A stretch of 64,000 nucleotides of DNA from Streptomyces sp. TSRI0281 (lineage in GTDB: Bacteria > Actinomycetota > Actinomycetes > Streptomycetales > Streptomycetaceae). The stretch is taken from assembly GCF_001905125.1 (NCBI RefSeq), contig NZ_LWLE01000023.1:1-64000 (forward strand). The letters are read 5' to 3'. Positions 38,156 to 46,781 of this stretch are shown here, piece by piece (position 1 is the first letter of the stretch; each line of letters begins with the position of its first letter). A model generated the notes under the pieces. That model saw nothing but the letters and a program-made list of their open reading frames with translations, was not told the origin of the DNA and did no database searches. The position numbers and the translations under genes are program-made.

Positions 38156-41100
38156 TCAGCTGTCGGACGGCACACCCTCCGCGGACGGCGCCGAAGCGGT
38201 CACGGAAGGCGACGACTGCTCTGCGGCAACCGTCTTCTTCGTGGCCTTCTTCGCGGTCGTCTTCTTCGCGGCGGTCTTCTTGGCGACCGTCTTCTTCGCA
38301 GCCGTCTTGGTGGCGGTGGCCTTCTTGGCCGTCGCCTTCTTGGCCGTCTTGCGCGCCGTCTTCTTCGCCGGGGCCTCCGGGGCTTCCGCCTCGGTCTGCG
38401 CACCGTCGGCCGGGGCCTCGGGCTCGGGCGTGGTCGTCACGACGACGACCGCCGACTCGTCGGTACCCGCGGGCGAGCCCGCCGGGGCGGTGGCCTTACG
38501 GGTCGCCCGGCGCCGGGCACGCGGCGGGGCTGCCGGGGTCTCGGTGACCTCGGCCGCGGGGGCCTCGGCGACCGGGGTCTCGGCGGCCGGCGCCTCGACG
38601 ACCGGGTCCTCGACGGCGACCGGGTCCGTGGTGGGCTCGGCCGGCCGGACCGGCTCCGCCGCCTCGGCCTGCTTGGGCGAACCCGCCGGGGCGGACGCCT
38701 TCCGGGTCGCGCGGCGACGCGTCCGGCCCTGCGGAGCCGCCTCGGCCTCGGGGGCCGGAGCGGCCTCCGGGGTCTCGACGACCGGCTCGGGCTCGGGCCG
38801 CTCCTCGGCGACCGGGGCACTCCCGGTCACCGGGGCGGGAGCGGCGGCGGCCTTCGGGGCGCCGGCCGGAGCCGTCGCCTTACGGGTCGCACGCCGACGG
38901 CCGCGGCCGCGCGTGGCGGCCGCCTCGGCCTCGGCCGGGCTGCTGTACAGCTCCTCGTCCGGGACGAACTCCGGCTCGGGCAGCGCCACCGGGGCGGCGA
39001 CCTCGGCAGCCAGCTCGGCCTCGGACTCGGCCGCGTGCTCGTGCTCCGCCTCGTGCTCGGCGTGCTCCGTGTGCTCGGTGAACTGACCGCTCTCGTGGTC
39101 GTGCTCCTGGCCCGAGCCGCCGCGGCGCTTCTTGGAACGCTTGCCACCGCCACCGCCACCGCCGACGGACGTCGGCTGCTCCATGTGCACGATCACACCG
39201 CGTCCGTTGCAGTGGACACAGGTCTCGGAGAAGGACTCCAGCAGACCCTGGCCCACCCGCTTGCGGGTCATCTGGACCAGGCCCAGCGAGGTGACCTCGG
39301 CGACCTGGTGCTTCGTACGGTCCCGGCCCAGGCACTCCAGCAGTCGCCGCAGCACCAGGTCCCGGTTGGACTCCAGCACCATGTCGATGAAGTCGACGAC
39401 GACGATGCCACCGAGGTCGCGCAGCCGCAGCTGACGCACGATCTCCTCGGCCGCCTCCAGGTTGTTCTTGGTGACGGTCTCTTCCAGGTTGCCGCCCTGG
39501 CCGGTGAACTTGCCGGTGTTGACGTCGACGACGACCATCGCCTCGGTCTTGTCGATCACCAGCGAGCCGCCGCTCGGCAGATAGACCTTGCGGTCCAGCG
39601 CCTTCATCAGCTGCTCGTCGATCCGGTACGTCGCGAAGACGTCGACCTCGGAGGTCCACCGCGACAGGCGGTCCGTCAGATCCGGGGCCACGTGCGAGAC
39701 ATAGCCGTGGATGGTCTCCCACGCGTCGTCACCGCTGACGATGACCTTCGAGAAGTCCTCGTTGAAGATGTCGCGGACGACCCGGACGGTCATGTCCGGC
39801 TCGCCGTAGAGCAGCGTCGGCGCGTTGGAGCTGCCGCTGTTCTTCGACTTCTTCTGGATCTCCTCCCACTGCTCCTGGAGCCGCTCGACATCGCGGCGCA
39901 GCTCGTCCTCGCTCGCGCCCTCGGCGGCGGTGCGCACGATGACGCCCGCGTCCTCGGGGACGATCTTCTTGAGGATGGACTTCAGCCGGGACCGCTCGGT
40001 GTCGGGCAGCTTGCGGCTGATCCCGGTCATCGAGCCCTCGGGCACGTACACCAGGTAGCGGCCGGGCAGCGAGACCTGGCTGGTCAGGCGGGCGCCCTTG
40101 TGACCGATCGGATCCTTCGTCACCTGGACGAGGACCGACTGGCCGGACTTCAGCGCGGTCTCGATACGGCGCGGCCCGTGGGCCATGCCGAGCGCCTCGA
40201 AGTTGACCTCACCGGCGTACAGGACGGCGTTGCGGCCCTTGCCGATGTCGACGAAGGCGGCCTCCATGGACGGCAGAACGTTCTGCACCTTGCCCAGGTA
40301 GACGTTGCCGACGTAGCTGGTGGCCTGCTCCTTGTTGACGTAGTGCTCGACGAGCACGTTGTCCTCAAGGACGCCGATCTGGGTGCGCTCGCCGCTCTGG
40401 CGGACGACCATCACCCGCTCGACGGCCTCGCGGCGGGCCAGGAACTCGGCCTCGGTGATGATCGGGACGCGACGGCGGCCCTGCTCACGGCCTTCGCGGC
40501 GGCGCTGCTTCTTCGCCTCCATACGGGTCGAGCCCTTGATGGACTGGACCTCGTCGAAGCCGGTGCCGGGCTCGCGCTCTTCCTTCTTGCGGGGCTCGCG
40601 GACCTTGACGACCGTACGCTCCGGGTCGTCCTGGCCGTTCTCGGTCTCGGGGCCGGCGTCACCACTGCGACGGCGGCGACGGCGACGGCGGCGGCTGCTG
40701 CTCGAACCGGCGGGCGAGGAGTCGTTGTCCTCCTCGTCCTCCGCCTCGTCGGCGTACTGCCCCTGCTCGTCCTCGGAACGGTCGGAGCGGTCGGCATGCG
40801 TCTCGTCGCCGTGCTGCTCGGCGTCGTCCGCGTCGTTGATCTCACCGCGGCGACGACGGCGGCCACCGCGACGGCGACGGCGCGAGGGCCGGTCACCGTA
40901 CTCGTCGGAGTCCTCGCCCTCGCCCTCGTGCTCGGCGTCGGTCACGGCCTCGGGCTCGTCCTGCTCGTTGCCGGGCTCCTCGACGGGCTCCTCGACCGGG
41001 GCGGCGGGCGCGGCGGTCTGCTCGGGCTCGGCGCTCTCACCGCGACGGCGACGACGACGGCGCGAGCCGCCCTGCGACGCGGCCTCGGCGGGCGCGGCCT

Positions 41101-42334
41101 GCTGGACGGGCTCGGCCTCGGCCGTCACCTGCTCCTCGGCCTCGTCGCTCTCGTCGTACGGCGCGACCGAACCGGCCGCGGCAGCGGCGGCAGCGGCGGT
41201 CTCGGGGGTCTGGAACATCGGCTCGGCGAAGACCGGCGCCTGGAAGACGGCCACGGCGGGACGCGCCGCACGGCGGCCCTTGCGGGTGGGCTCCTCGACC
41301 TTGCCGGTGAACTCCGGCCTGCCTGCGGCGGCGGTGGCCCGACGGCGCTGACGGCCGCGCGGCGCGGCCTCCTCGACCTCTTCGGTCTCGGCCGCCAGCT
41401 CCTCGGCGACCGCCTCGGGAAGGCTCTCGCCGGTCTCGGCCGCCAGGTCCTCGGAGGGCGCTTCGGTGACCTGCGGGGCTCCGGCGGGGGAGGTCGCCTT
41501 GCGGGAGGCACGACGACGGCCACGGGGAGCTACCGGCTCCTCGACCGCCTCGACGGGCTCCGCTACGGCCTCGGCCACGGGCTCCACGATCTCGACGGCG
41601 GGCTCCGCCGCGGCGGCCTGCGGCGCACCGGCCGGGGCCGACGCACGGCGCCGGGCACGGGCGCGGGGCGCTGCCGGGGCTGCCTGCGGTTCCTCGACGG
41701 CTTCGGCGGGCTCCTCGACGGCCTCGGGCTCGGCGGCCACGGCCTCCTCGACCACGACGGCGGCCTCGGCGGTCTGCGGGGCTCCGGCGGGGGAGGTCGC
41801 CTTGCGGGAGGCACGACGACGGCCACGGGGGGCCACCGGCTCCTCGACCGCCTCGACGGGCTCCACGACGGCCTCGGCCACGGGCTCCACGATCTCGGCG
41901 GCGCTCTCCACGGCCTCGGGGGTCTGCGGGGCACCCGCCGGAGCGGTCGCCTTGCGGACCGCACGGCGGCGGGCACGCGGCGCGGGGGCTTCGGCGGGCT
42001 CGGGCTCGGCCGGGGCCGCTGCCTCCACGGGCGCGGGCTCGGCGGCGCTCTCCACGGTCTCGGCGGTCTGCGGGGCACCCGCCGGAGCGGTGGCCTTACG
42101 GACCGCGCGGCGGCGTGTGCGCGCCGGGGGCGCGGCCTCGTCCGGCGCGGTGTCCGCGGCTTCGACGGCCGGTATGGCCGGCGTCATGTCTTCGGCGCCC
42201 GTGCCCGGTGCGCCCGCCGTGGGCGGGCCTGCGGGGCGGGAAGCCGCGCGGCGCCTGCGGCGCGGCGGCAGCTTGTCGCCGGGGGTGTCGTCTTCGCTGT
42301 TTCCGGTCGTACCGGGTTCGTTCGACTCAAGCAT
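38156..42334 (-). CDS. rne: Ribonuclease E/G
   Basis: Endoribonuclease of 1392 aa for mRNA decay and rRNA/tRNA processing. The catalytic core lies between residues about 600 and 1060: S1 domain (YVGNVYLGKVQNVLPSMEAAFVDIG), DNase-I-like domain with catalytic Asp residues (VVVDVNTGKFTGQGGNLEETV, GIVVVDFIDM), and zinc-link ETCVHCNGRG. The core is flanked by long disordered arms, about 600 residues before and 330 after, bearing RKATAPAGAPQ-type modules (five or six N-terminal, three C-terminal). The last about 55 residues are a histone-H1-like Lys/Ala tail (repeated AKKTAAKK). Poly-Arg blocks (RRRRRRRG) probably bind RNA. A central catalytic core between arms is the actinobacterial layout. ATG at 42334 has GGGAGAA upstream. 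Confidence 0.95.
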   Translation of the reverse strand: MLESNEPGTTGNSEDDTPGDKLPPRRRRRAASRPAGPPTAGAPGTGAEDMTPAIPAVEAADTAPDEAAPPARTRRRAVRKATAPAGAPQTAETVESAAEPAPVEAAAPAEPEPAEAPAPRARRRAVRKATAPAGAPQTPEAVESAAEIVEPVAEAVVEPVEAVEEPVAPRGRRRASRKATSPAGAPQTAEAAVVVEEAVAAEPEAVEEPAEAVEEPQAAPAAPRARARRRASAPAGAPQAAAAEPAVEIVEPVAEAVAEPVEAVEEPVAPRGRRRASRKATSPAGAPQVTEAPSEDLAAETGESLPEAVAEELAAETEEVEEAAPRGRQRRRATAAAGRPEFTGKVEEPTRKGRRAARPAVAVFQAPVFAEPMFQTPETAAAAAAAAGSVAPYDESDEAEEQVTAEAEPVQQAAPAEAASQGGSRRRRRRRGESAEPEQTAAPAAPVEEPVEEPGNEQDEPEAVTDAEHEGEGEDSDEYGDRPSRRRRRGGRRRRRGEINDADDAEQHGDETHADRSDRSEDEQGQYADEAEDEEDNDSSPAGSSSSRRRRRRRRRSGDAGPETENGQDDPERTVVKVREPRKKEEREPGTGFDEVQSIKGSTRMEAKKQRRREGREQGRRRVPIITEAEFLARREAVERVMVVRQSGERTQIGVLEDNVLVEHYVNKEQATSYVGNVYLGKVQNVLPSMEAAFVDIGKGRNAVLYAGEVNFEALGMAHGPRRIETALKSGQSVLVQVTKDPIGHKGARLTSQVSLPGRYLVYVPEGSMTGISRKLPDTERSRLKSILKKIVPEDAGVIVRTAAEGASEDELRRDVERLQEQWEEIQKKSKNSGSSNAPTLLYGEPDMTVRVVRDIFNEDFSKVIVSGDDAWETIHGYVSHVAPDLTDRLSRWTSEVDVFATYRIDEQLMKALDRKVYLPSGGSLVIDKTEAMVVVDVNTGKFTGQGGNLEETVTKNNLEAAEEIVRQLRLRDLGGIVVVDFIDMVLESNRDLVLRRLLECLGRDRTKHQVAEVTSLGLVQMTRKRVGQGLLESFSETCVHCNGRGVIVHMEQPTSVGGGGGGGKRSKKRRGGSGQEHDHESGQFTEHTEHAEHEAEHEHAAESEAELAAEVAAPVALPEPEFVPDEELYSSPAEAEAAATRGRGRRRATRKATAPAGAPKAAAAPAPVTGSAPVAEERPEPEPVVETPEAAPAPEAEAAPQGRTRRRATRKASAPAGSPKQAEAAEPVRPAEPTTDPVAVEDPVVEAPAAETPVAEAPAAEVTETPAAPPRARRRATRKATAPAGSPAGTDESAVVVVTTTPEPEAPADGAQTEAEAPEAPAKKTARKTAKKATAKKATATKTAAKKTVAKKTAAKKTTAKKATKKTVAAEQSSPSVTASAPSAEGVPSDS

Positions 42335-42562
42335 GCGGGCGGTTCTCCCGTCACGCTCCCGGGCGCCGCGTCTGATTCCGGTTCGGCACGGTACGCATGT
42401 GGTGCGATACCGCCGTCCGGGGCGCGGGCGCCGCACAGGAGCTGATGTCTGGCTCGCCGGTTCCGTACGCGTTGTACGCACGGCCTGGCGAAAGTCTTCT
42501 GGTCAGTGCGCGGCCCGACCCAGGTGGCTCCCGAGTCCAAGGGCTGCGCTTCAACGACCGCC

Positions 42563-43387
42563 TTACGCGGAACCTGTACCTTCCGGCGCTGTCGCGACGG
42601 CAGCCTGTGCGACCGCTGGTTGAGCGGTCGGGGCTGCCTCGCGGTCAGGCGCGAGCGGGTCGGTCACCGTGCCGGACTCCTCGTCGAAGAGCCCCTGCGC
42701 CAGCCTGGTCACCGCTGCGGGGACCGGCGGCGCGAGGTCGGCCACAGCTCGGAGACCGGACAGGACGTCGTCGGGTCGCACGGCAGGTGTCACGTGCCGA
42801 ACAACCAGCCGCAGTATCGCACAGGGCTTGTCCCCGGGCCTATCAGGCTGTGGATCAAGAGCCTGCAGGTCGGCGACGGCGGCACGGGCGTCGAAGGTCC
42901 GCATCCCGTTCTTCGCACGGCGCTGGACCTCGACGGTCCCGGCGTCGTTGAAGGCGGAAACGGCCCTGCGGGCGTCCTCGGACGTGACTCCGTCGAGACG
43001 CATCTCCCAGACGGAGGCGGTCAGCCGGTCGGCGAGACCCGAGGTACGGGCCTCCACCGCGTCGGTGACGTCGAGACCGTCCGGCAGCGACTCGTTGAGC
43101 AGGTCGCGCAGTGCGTCGGGATCACGCGCCTCGGTGAGGGCGATCTCCAGGAACTCGGCCTCGCTGCCCGTGCCGGTGGGGGCGGCATTGGCGTACGACA
43201 CCTTGGGGTGGGGGGTGAAGCCCGCCGAGTACGCCATCGGCACCTCGGAGCGGCGCAGTGCCCGCTCGAAGGCCCGCTGGAAGTCTCGGTGGCTGGTGAA
43301 CCGGAGGCGGCCGCGCTTGGTGTAGCGCAGGCGGATGCGCTGCACTGCCGGTGCGGGCGGCGGGCCTTCGGGCTGTCGCTTGCCCAG
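42563..43387 (-). CDS. TIGR03936 / DUF2344 radical-SAM-associated protein, probable CTG start
   Basis: Protein of 274 aa. VQRIRLRYTKRGRLRFTSHRDFQRAFERALRR and MAYSAGFTPHPKVSYANAAPTGTGSEAEFLEI define the DUF2344 family, whose members accompany or fuse to the B12-binding radical SAM protein found 1.4 kb upstream on the same strand. The biochemical role is unknown. The only ATG/GTG/TTG is GTG 43345, which has no ribosome site. Fourteen codons upstream, CTG at 43387 has GAGGAG 8 nt before it and gives MGKRQPEGPPPAPAV-QRIRL, the N-terminus I recall for homologues. I therefore extend to CTG. The C-terminus is Ala/Pro-rich. Confidence 0.82.
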   Translation of the reverse strand: MGKRQPEGPPPAPAVQRIRLRYTKRGRLRFTSHRDFQRAFERALRRSEVPMAYSAGFTPHPKVSYANAAPTGTGSEAEFLEIALTEARDPDALRDLLNESLPDGLDVTDAVEARTSGLADRLTASVWEMRLDGVTSEDARRAVSAFNDAGTVEVQRRAKNGMRTFDARAAVADLQALDPQPDRPGDKPCAILRLVVRHVTPAVRPDDVLSGLRAVADLAPPVPAAVTRLAQGLFDEESGTVTDPLAPDREAAPTAQPAVAQAAVATAPEGTGSA

Positions 43388-43468
43388 TGGTTCTTCTCCT
43401 CGGTGCGGGGCGGGCGCGGTGGCGCGCCGCCCACGAAATACGGGTGGCCCCGGGGTGCCCGTACCGGC

Positions 43469-44656
43469 TCACCCCCGCTTGGTGAATCCTTCTCCGAGCG
43501 GGGAGATCTCTGGTGCCTGCGCCGCGCTGGGGACAGTCGTTGTCTGTTGCGCACCACCCAGCGTACGCGCAGCAACCACGCCCTGTTCCCCGGCCCGGGG
43601 GTCCGGCCCTCCCCCGACCAGTGCCCGCCAGGCGTCCCGCCGGGCCTGCCGGACGCTCTCGCGGGCCGCGCGCAGGGCGCCGCGTGCGGCCCGTCCGGCC
43701 TCCACGGCGGCCCGCTTGGCGGGGGCCCAGACCGCGTCACGCACGAAATGTCCGACCGGGGTGCACACGGTGCGGTAGACCCAGCTCACCGGCGCGCCGA
43801 TCAGATGCCGGGCCAGCCAGGCCAGGGCCCGGCCGACGGCCCGGGAGAGGTACCCGGCGACGCGCCAGGCGACCCCGATCGCGGTGCCGATCTCGCGGCA
43901 GACCGGAACGAGGACACGCGTGTACAGCCAGGAGACGGGGACGACGAGCAGCGTGCGGATCAGCCATACGCAGGCCATCGCGAGACCGTTCCCGACGGCG
44001 GCGAGACCCCGTCCCAGCAGGCCGAGCAGCCAGGAGATGCCGTGTCCGACCGGGGTGAGGACCGCCCCGTACAGCCACACCAGCGGTACGACGAGCCCGT
44101 ACCGGACCACCGGCACCACCACATACCGCCACAGGCCCGCCACCGGGCGGACGAACAGCGCGGTCAGCAGCCATCCCAGCGCGGTGCCGATGCCGCGTCC
44201 GGCCGGGGCCAGCAGCGAGTGGTACAGCCGGCGGAGCCCGTGGCCCAGTGGGGTGAGAACCGCCTCGTAGAGCCACACCAGCGGTACGACGAGCCCGTAC
44301 CGGACCAGCGGCACCACCAGGTAGCGCCACAGGCCGATCCAGGGCCAGACGAACAGGGCGGTGGCCAGCCACAGCAGGGCGTGGCCGAGCGGAGTGAGGA
44401 CCGTGCGGTACAGCCAGGCCGACGGGATCACGACGAGTACGTCGAACAGCCACGCCAGGGCCCGGCCGAGGGGGCGCAGCAGTACCCGTTCGGCGGCGTG
44501 CCAGGTGGCGGCGAGCGCGTCCCAGACCATGCGTACGGGCAGCACGACCACCAGGACCACGATCCGTACCGGAATCCTGATCAGCGTGGTCAGACAGCCC
44601 TCGCCGGACTCGTACCGCGCGGGCGCCTGGTGCTTGCCGTATTCCATGCCGTACAT
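43469..44656 (-). CDS. Membrane protein with five WLY-VLTPxGH repeats, unknown function
   Basis: Not recognised. The 395-aa hydrophobic protein contains a repeated element PxxWLYxxVLTPxGH with the aromatic triplet at residues about 81, 128, 194, 243 and 292 (spacings 47, 66, 49, 49). Repeats two and three are nearly identical even at DNA level (around 44073-44140 and 44269-44335). Each repeat combines a membrane-inserting stretch and a Trp/Tyr/His/Pro turn, suggesting a repeated re-entrant or hairpin unit. The C-terminal 90 residues are Arg/Ala-rich and cytoplasmic in character. No ribosome site precedes ATG 44656, and a 13-bp hairpin ends 8 nt upstream, so the start or transcript may be unusual. 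Confidence 0.8.
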   Translation of the reverse strand: MYGMEYGKHQAPARYESGEGCLTTLIRIPVRIVVLVVVLPVRMVWDALAATWHAAERVLLRPLGRALAWLFDVLVVIPSAWLYRTVLTPLGHALLWLATALFVWPWIGLWRYLVVPLVRYGLVVPLVWLYEAVLTPLGHGLRRLYHSLLAPAGRGIGTALGWLLTALFVRPVAGLWRYVVVPVVRYGLVVPLVWLYGAVLTPVGHGISWLLGLLGRGLAAVGNGLAMACVWLIRTLLVVPVSWLYTRVLVPVCREIGTAIGVAWRVAGYLSRAVGRALAWLARHLIGAPVSWVYRTVCTPVGHFVRDAVWAPAKRAAVEAGRAARGALRAARESVRQARRDAWRALVGGGPDPRAGEQGVVAARTLGGAQQTTTVPSAAQAPEISPLGEGFTKRG

Positions 44657-44664
44657 GACGCGAC

Positions 44665-44694
44665 GGCCCGGTCCGGGGTTTCCCGGACCGGGCC
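44665..44694 (-). terminator. 13-bp hairpin directly before the repeat membrane protein
   Basis: GGCCCGGTCCGGG pairs perfectly with CCCGGACCGGGCC around a 4-nt loop. It lies 109 nt after the radical SAM stop and only 8 nt before the next ATG. It could terminate the upstream transcript or occlude translation of the downstream gene. Confidence 0.8.
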
Positions 44695-44803
44695 ATCGTC
44701 ACCGAGCTGTCACTCGCGCAGCCGCGGGCCGGTACGCGCCGCGCGGCCGCCGCGCTCCGTGGAGTCGGATGAGCGCCGTGGCGTCGGGTGGAGCGCCGTG
44801 GAG

Positions 44804-46729
44804 CTACTTCACGACCGTGAGCGGAAGCAGCTTCTTGCCGGTCGGGCCGATCTGGATGCTGGTGTCCATCTGCGGGCAGACGCCGCAGTCGAAGCACGGG
44901 GTCCAGCGGCAGTCCTCGACCTCGGTCTCGTCGAGCGAGTCCTGCCAGTCCTCCCAGAGCCAGTCCTTGTCGAGGCCGGAGTCCAGGTGGTCCCAGGGCA
45001 GGACCTCCTCGTACGTCCGCTCCCGGGTGGTGTACCAGTCGACGTCCACGCCGAATTCGGGCAGCGCCTTCTCGGCGCCGGCCATCCAGAGGTCGTAGCT
45101 GAAGTGCTCGCGCCAGCCGTCGAAACGGCCGCCGGCCTCGTAGACCGCGCGGATGACGGAGCCCACCCGGCGGTCGCCGCGCGAGAGCAGTCCCTCGACG
45201 ATGCCGGGCTTGCCGTCGTGGTAGCGGAAGCCGATGGAGCGGCCGTACTTCTTGTCGCCGCGGATCTTGTCGCGGAGCTTCGTCAGCCGGGCGTCGGTCT
45301 CCTCGGCGCTGAGCTGCGGGGCCCACTGGAAGGGCGTGTGCGGCTTGGGTACGAAGCCGCCGATGGAGACGGTGCAGCGGATGTCGTTCTGGCCGGAGAC
45401 CTCGCGGCCCTTGGCGATCACGTTGACCGCCATGTCACCGATCTGGAGGACGTCCTCGTCGGTCTCGGTGGGCAGGCCGCACATGAAGTACAGCTTCACC
45501 TGGCGCCAGCCGTTGCCGTACGCGGTGGAGACCGTACGGATCAGGTCCTCCTCCGAGACCATCTTGTTGATGACCTTGCGCAGGCGCTCGGAGCCGCCCT
45601 CGGGGGCGAAGGTGAGACCGGAGCGGCGGCCGTTGCGGGTCAGCTCGTTGGCCAGGTCCACGTTGAACGCGTCGACGCGGGTGGAGGGCAGCGAGAGGCC
45701 GATCTTGTCCTCGGTGTACCGGTCGGCGAGGCCCTTGGCGATCTCTCCGATCTCGCTGTGGTCGGCGGAGGAGAGGGACAGCAGGCCGACCTCCTCGAAG
45801 CCGGTGGCCTTGAGACCCTTCTCGACCATCTCGCCGATGCCGGTGATGCTTCGCTCCCGCACGGGGCGCGTGATCATGCCGGCCTGGCAGAAACGGCAGC
45901 CGCGGGTGCAGCCGCGGAAGATCTCGACGGACATCCGCTCGTGGACGGTCTCGGCGAGCGGGACCAGCGGCTGCTTGGGGTAGGGCCATTCGTCGAGGTC
46001 CATGACGGTGTGCTTGGACACCCGCCACGGCACGCCGGACCTGTTGGGCACGACCCGGCCGATGCGGCCGTCGGGGAGGTACTCGACGTCGTAGAAGCGC
46101 GGGACGTAGACACCGCCCGTCTTCGACAGCCGGAACAGCACCTCGTCACGGCCACCGGGACGGCCTTCGGCCTTCCAGGCCCGGACGATCTCGGTGATCT
46201 CCAGGACGGCCTGCTCGCCGTCGCCGATGACCGCGCAGTCGATGAACCGCGCGATCGGCTCGGGGTTGAACGCCGCGTGGCCGCCCGCGAGCACGATCGG
46301 GTCGTCGACCGTACGGTCCGCGGCCTCCAGCGGGATGCCCGCGAGGTCGAGGGCGGTGAGCATGTTGGTGTAGCCGAGCTCGGTGGAGAAGCTGAGGCCG
46401 AAGACGTCGAAGGCGCCGACGGGCCGGTGGCTGTCCACGGTGAACTGGGGGACCCGGTGCTCACGCATCAGCGCTTCGAGGTCGGGCCAGACGCTGTAGG
46501 TGCGTTCGGCGAGGACCCCTTCGCGCTCGTTGAGCACCTCGTAAAGGATCATGACGCCCTGGTTGGGGAGTCCGACCTCGTAGGCGTCGGGGTACATGAG
46601 GGCCCAGCGGACGTCGCAGCTGTCCCACTCCTTGACGGTGGAGTTCAGCTCACCGCCGACGTACTGGATGGGCTTCTGCACATGCGGGAGCAGAGCTTCG
46701 AGCTGTGGGAAGACCGACTCGGCAGACAT
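44804..46729 (-). CDS. B12-binding-domain radical SAM protein (TIGR03960 type)
   Basis: Protein of 641 aa. An N-terminal cobalamin-binding-like region (WALMYPDAYEVGLPNQGVMILYEVL, FGLSFSTELGYTNML) is followed by a radical SAM domain with the 4Fe-4S motif RGCTRGCRFCQAG (CxxxCxxC near residue 275). LSLSSADHSEIGEIAKGL, LPSTRVDAFNVDLANEL and FAPEGGSERLRKVINK are typical. The C-terminus adds a second Cys cluster, CRWTPCFDCGVCPQM. The reaction is unknown; the family pairs with the DUF2344 protein, here two genes downstream. ATG at 46729; 52 nt after the CYTH-CHAD gene, likely the same operon. Confidence 0.92.
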   Translation of the reverse strand: MSAESVFPQLEALLPHVQKPIQYVGGELNSTVKEWDSCDVRWALMYPDAYEVGLPNQGVMILYEVLNEREGVLAERTYSVWPDLEALMREHRVPQFTVDSHRPVGAFDVFGLSFSTELGYTNMLTALDLAGIPLEAADRTVDDPIVLAGGHAAFNPEPIARFIDCAVIGDGEQAVLEITEIVRAWKAEGRPGGRDEVLFRLSKTGGVYVPRFYDVEYLPDGRIGRVVPNRSGVPWRVSKHTVMDLDEWPYPKQPLVPLAETVHERMSVEIFRGCTRGCRFCQAGMITRPVRERSITGIGEMVEKGLKATGFEEVGLLSLSSADHSEIGEIAKGLADRYTEDKIGLSLPSTRVDAFNVDLANELTRNGRRSGLTFAPEGGSERLRKVINKMVSEEDLIRTVSTAYGNGWRQVKLYFMCGLPTETDEDVLQIGDMAVNVIAKGREVSGQNDIRCTVSIGGFVPKPHTPFQWAPQLSAEETDARLTKLRDKIRGDKKYGRSIGFRYHDGKPGIVEGLLSRGDRRVGSVIRAVYEAGGRFDGWREHFSYDLWMAGAEKALPEFGVDVDWYTTRERTYEEVLPWDHLDSGLDKDWLWEDWQDSLDETEVEDCRWTPCFDCGVCPQMDTSIQIGPTGKKLLPLTVVK

Positions 46730-46781
46730 CTCGCGAACCTTCGTGAGCTGGCAGGGGTGACCATCCAGCGTACCCCGCTGC

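Noticed and set aside
39035..42445. Plus-strand 1136-aa Leu/Gly-rich frame opposite the RNase E/G gene
   Set aside because: Generated by the repetitive coding sequence of the opposite strand; no ribosome site or domain.
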